Source: Alcaligenaceae bacterium (GTDB lineage: Bacteria; Pseudomonadota; Gammaproteobacteria; Burkholderiales; Burkholderiaceae). Taken from it: 7,533 nucleotides of DNA. Every line of letters begins with the position of its first letter. Positions within the stretch are counted from its first letter, which is position 1. The notes beneath the pieces are model-generated. The model ran no database searches, was not told where the DNA came from, and saw only the letters and a program-made list of their open reading frames with translations. The stretch spans positions 1 to 7,533 of the forward strand of contig CANBUF010000080.1 in assembly GCA_947372575.1 (NCBI GenBank), written 5' to 3'. The position numbers were made by a program, and so were the translations under genes. Positions 6,941 through 7,533 of the stretch are shown here, one piece after another.

Positions 6941-7533
6941 ATGACCCATGCTACCGCAGCAATTACAGACAACATGCCGCTCGCCGGCGTGACCGTCATT
7001 GACTTGACACAGATCTATCAAGGTCCGTATGCGACCTTTCTGATGGCCAAGGCGGGCGCGGAGGTCATCAAGATCGAGCCTGTGCTGGGTGAGCCGACAC
7101 GCATCCGGGCAAAGGTGAGTGGGGGCGCTTCGCTGCCCATGGCGATGCTCAATGTCAACAAAAAAGGCATCACATTGAATCTCAAGTCCGCACGGGGTAA
7201 AGAGATGTTCAAGGAGATGATCCAGCGCGCCGATGTTGTGATTGAAAATTTTGCACCAGGTGTCATGGATCGGCTCGGACTGGGCTGGGAGGTATTGCAC
7301 GCCCTGAATCCAAAGTTGATTTACGGTACAGGAACGGGATACGGTATCTCTGGTCCGGATCGTGACAATCTGGCGATGGATGTCACGATTCAGGCCTCTT
7401 CAGGAATTATGAGTGTGACAGGCATGGCTGATGGCCCACCACTGCGTTCAGGTGCATCGCTGGTCGATTTCTTAAGCGGTGTGCATCTCTACGCCGGGAT
7501 TGTGACGGCTCTGTTTGAAAGAACCCGCACGCA
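6941..7533 (+). CDS. Class III CoA transferase (CaiB/BaiF family), cut by the window end
   Basis: Only the first 197 codons are present; the frame stays open to the last base, so the gene is truncated by the window rather than broken. Family members are usually about 380-430 residues. The protein would move CoA from one acyl-CoA to a free acid through an enzyme-bound aspartyl intermediate. Visible motifs are PLAGVTVIDLTQIYQGPYAT (13-32), GAEVIKIEP (39-47), LNVNKKGITLNL (70-81), ADVVIENFAPGVMDRLGL (97-114), ASSGIMSVTG (152-161) and GASLVDFLSGVHLYAG (171-186). Asp176 matches the catalytic Asp169 of formyl-CoA transferase by eye. The ATG at 6941 has CAGGA 9 bases upstream and follows the dehydrogenase stop by 23 bp; Met12 lacks such a site. 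Position in the cluster suggests it activates the acid handled by the neighbouring enzymes. Confidence 0.93.
   Translation, partial: MTHATAAITDNMPLAGVTVIDLTQIYQGPYATFLMAKAGAEVIKIEPVLGEPTRIRAKVSGGASLPMAMLNVNKKGITLNLKSARGKEMFKEMIQRADVVIENFAPGVMDRLGLGWEVLHALNPKLIYGTGTGYGISGPDRDNLAMDVTIQASSGIMSVTGMADGPPLRSGASLVDFLSGVHLYAGIVTALFERTRT

Overview
This window looks like part of a betaproteobacterial chromosome. Alcaligenaceae or a nearby Burkholderiales family is my best guess. The reasons are a moderate G+C content (mid-50s percent by eye), a Bug/TctC-type periplasmic binding protein next to acyl-CoA genes, and an NicB-type molybdenum hydroxylase. The taxon is inferred from gene content and not proven. 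All five supported genes lie on the + strand. No tRNA, rRNA, CRISPR array, insertion sequence or transposase was seen, and no gap between genes exceeds 135 bp.

The left half (2-3655) is one large gene. It encodes a molybdopterin hydroxylase large subunit of the xanthine dehydrogenase superfamily, fused through a single membrane segment to a three-haem cytochrome c module. This is the architecture of nicotinate dehydrogenase subunit B (NicB). Its [2Fe-2S] partner subunit is not in the window and would be expected just upstream. The positive-inside pattern suggests that the catalytic part is cytoplasmic and the haems are periplasmic, so electrons taken from the substrate would cross the membrane. 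Two low-complexity linkers in the gene are built from short in-frame tandem repeats.

The right half starts after a 105-bp gap with an inverted repeat. It holds a Bug-family solute receptor (3761-4738), an atypical crotonase (4874-5662), an acyl-CoA dehydrogenase (5739-6917) and the first 197 codons of a class III (CaiB/BaiF) CoA transferase (6941 to the window end). Together these read as a carboxylic-acid catabolism set: the receptor captures an acid, the CoA transferase activates it, the dehydrogenase oxidises the acyl-CoA, and the crotonase carries out a later or isomerising step. The spacing narrows along the cluster (135, 76, 23 bp), which fits co-transcription at least of the last genes.

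Common regulation of the NicB-like gene and the acyl-CoA genes is not shown. If they do form one pathway, it is not the classical aerobic maleamate route of nicotinate breakdown, which needs no CoA esters. The least expected local signal is a perfect 22-bp palindrome inside the signal-peptide codons of the Bug gene. I found no clear evidence of a wholly new system.
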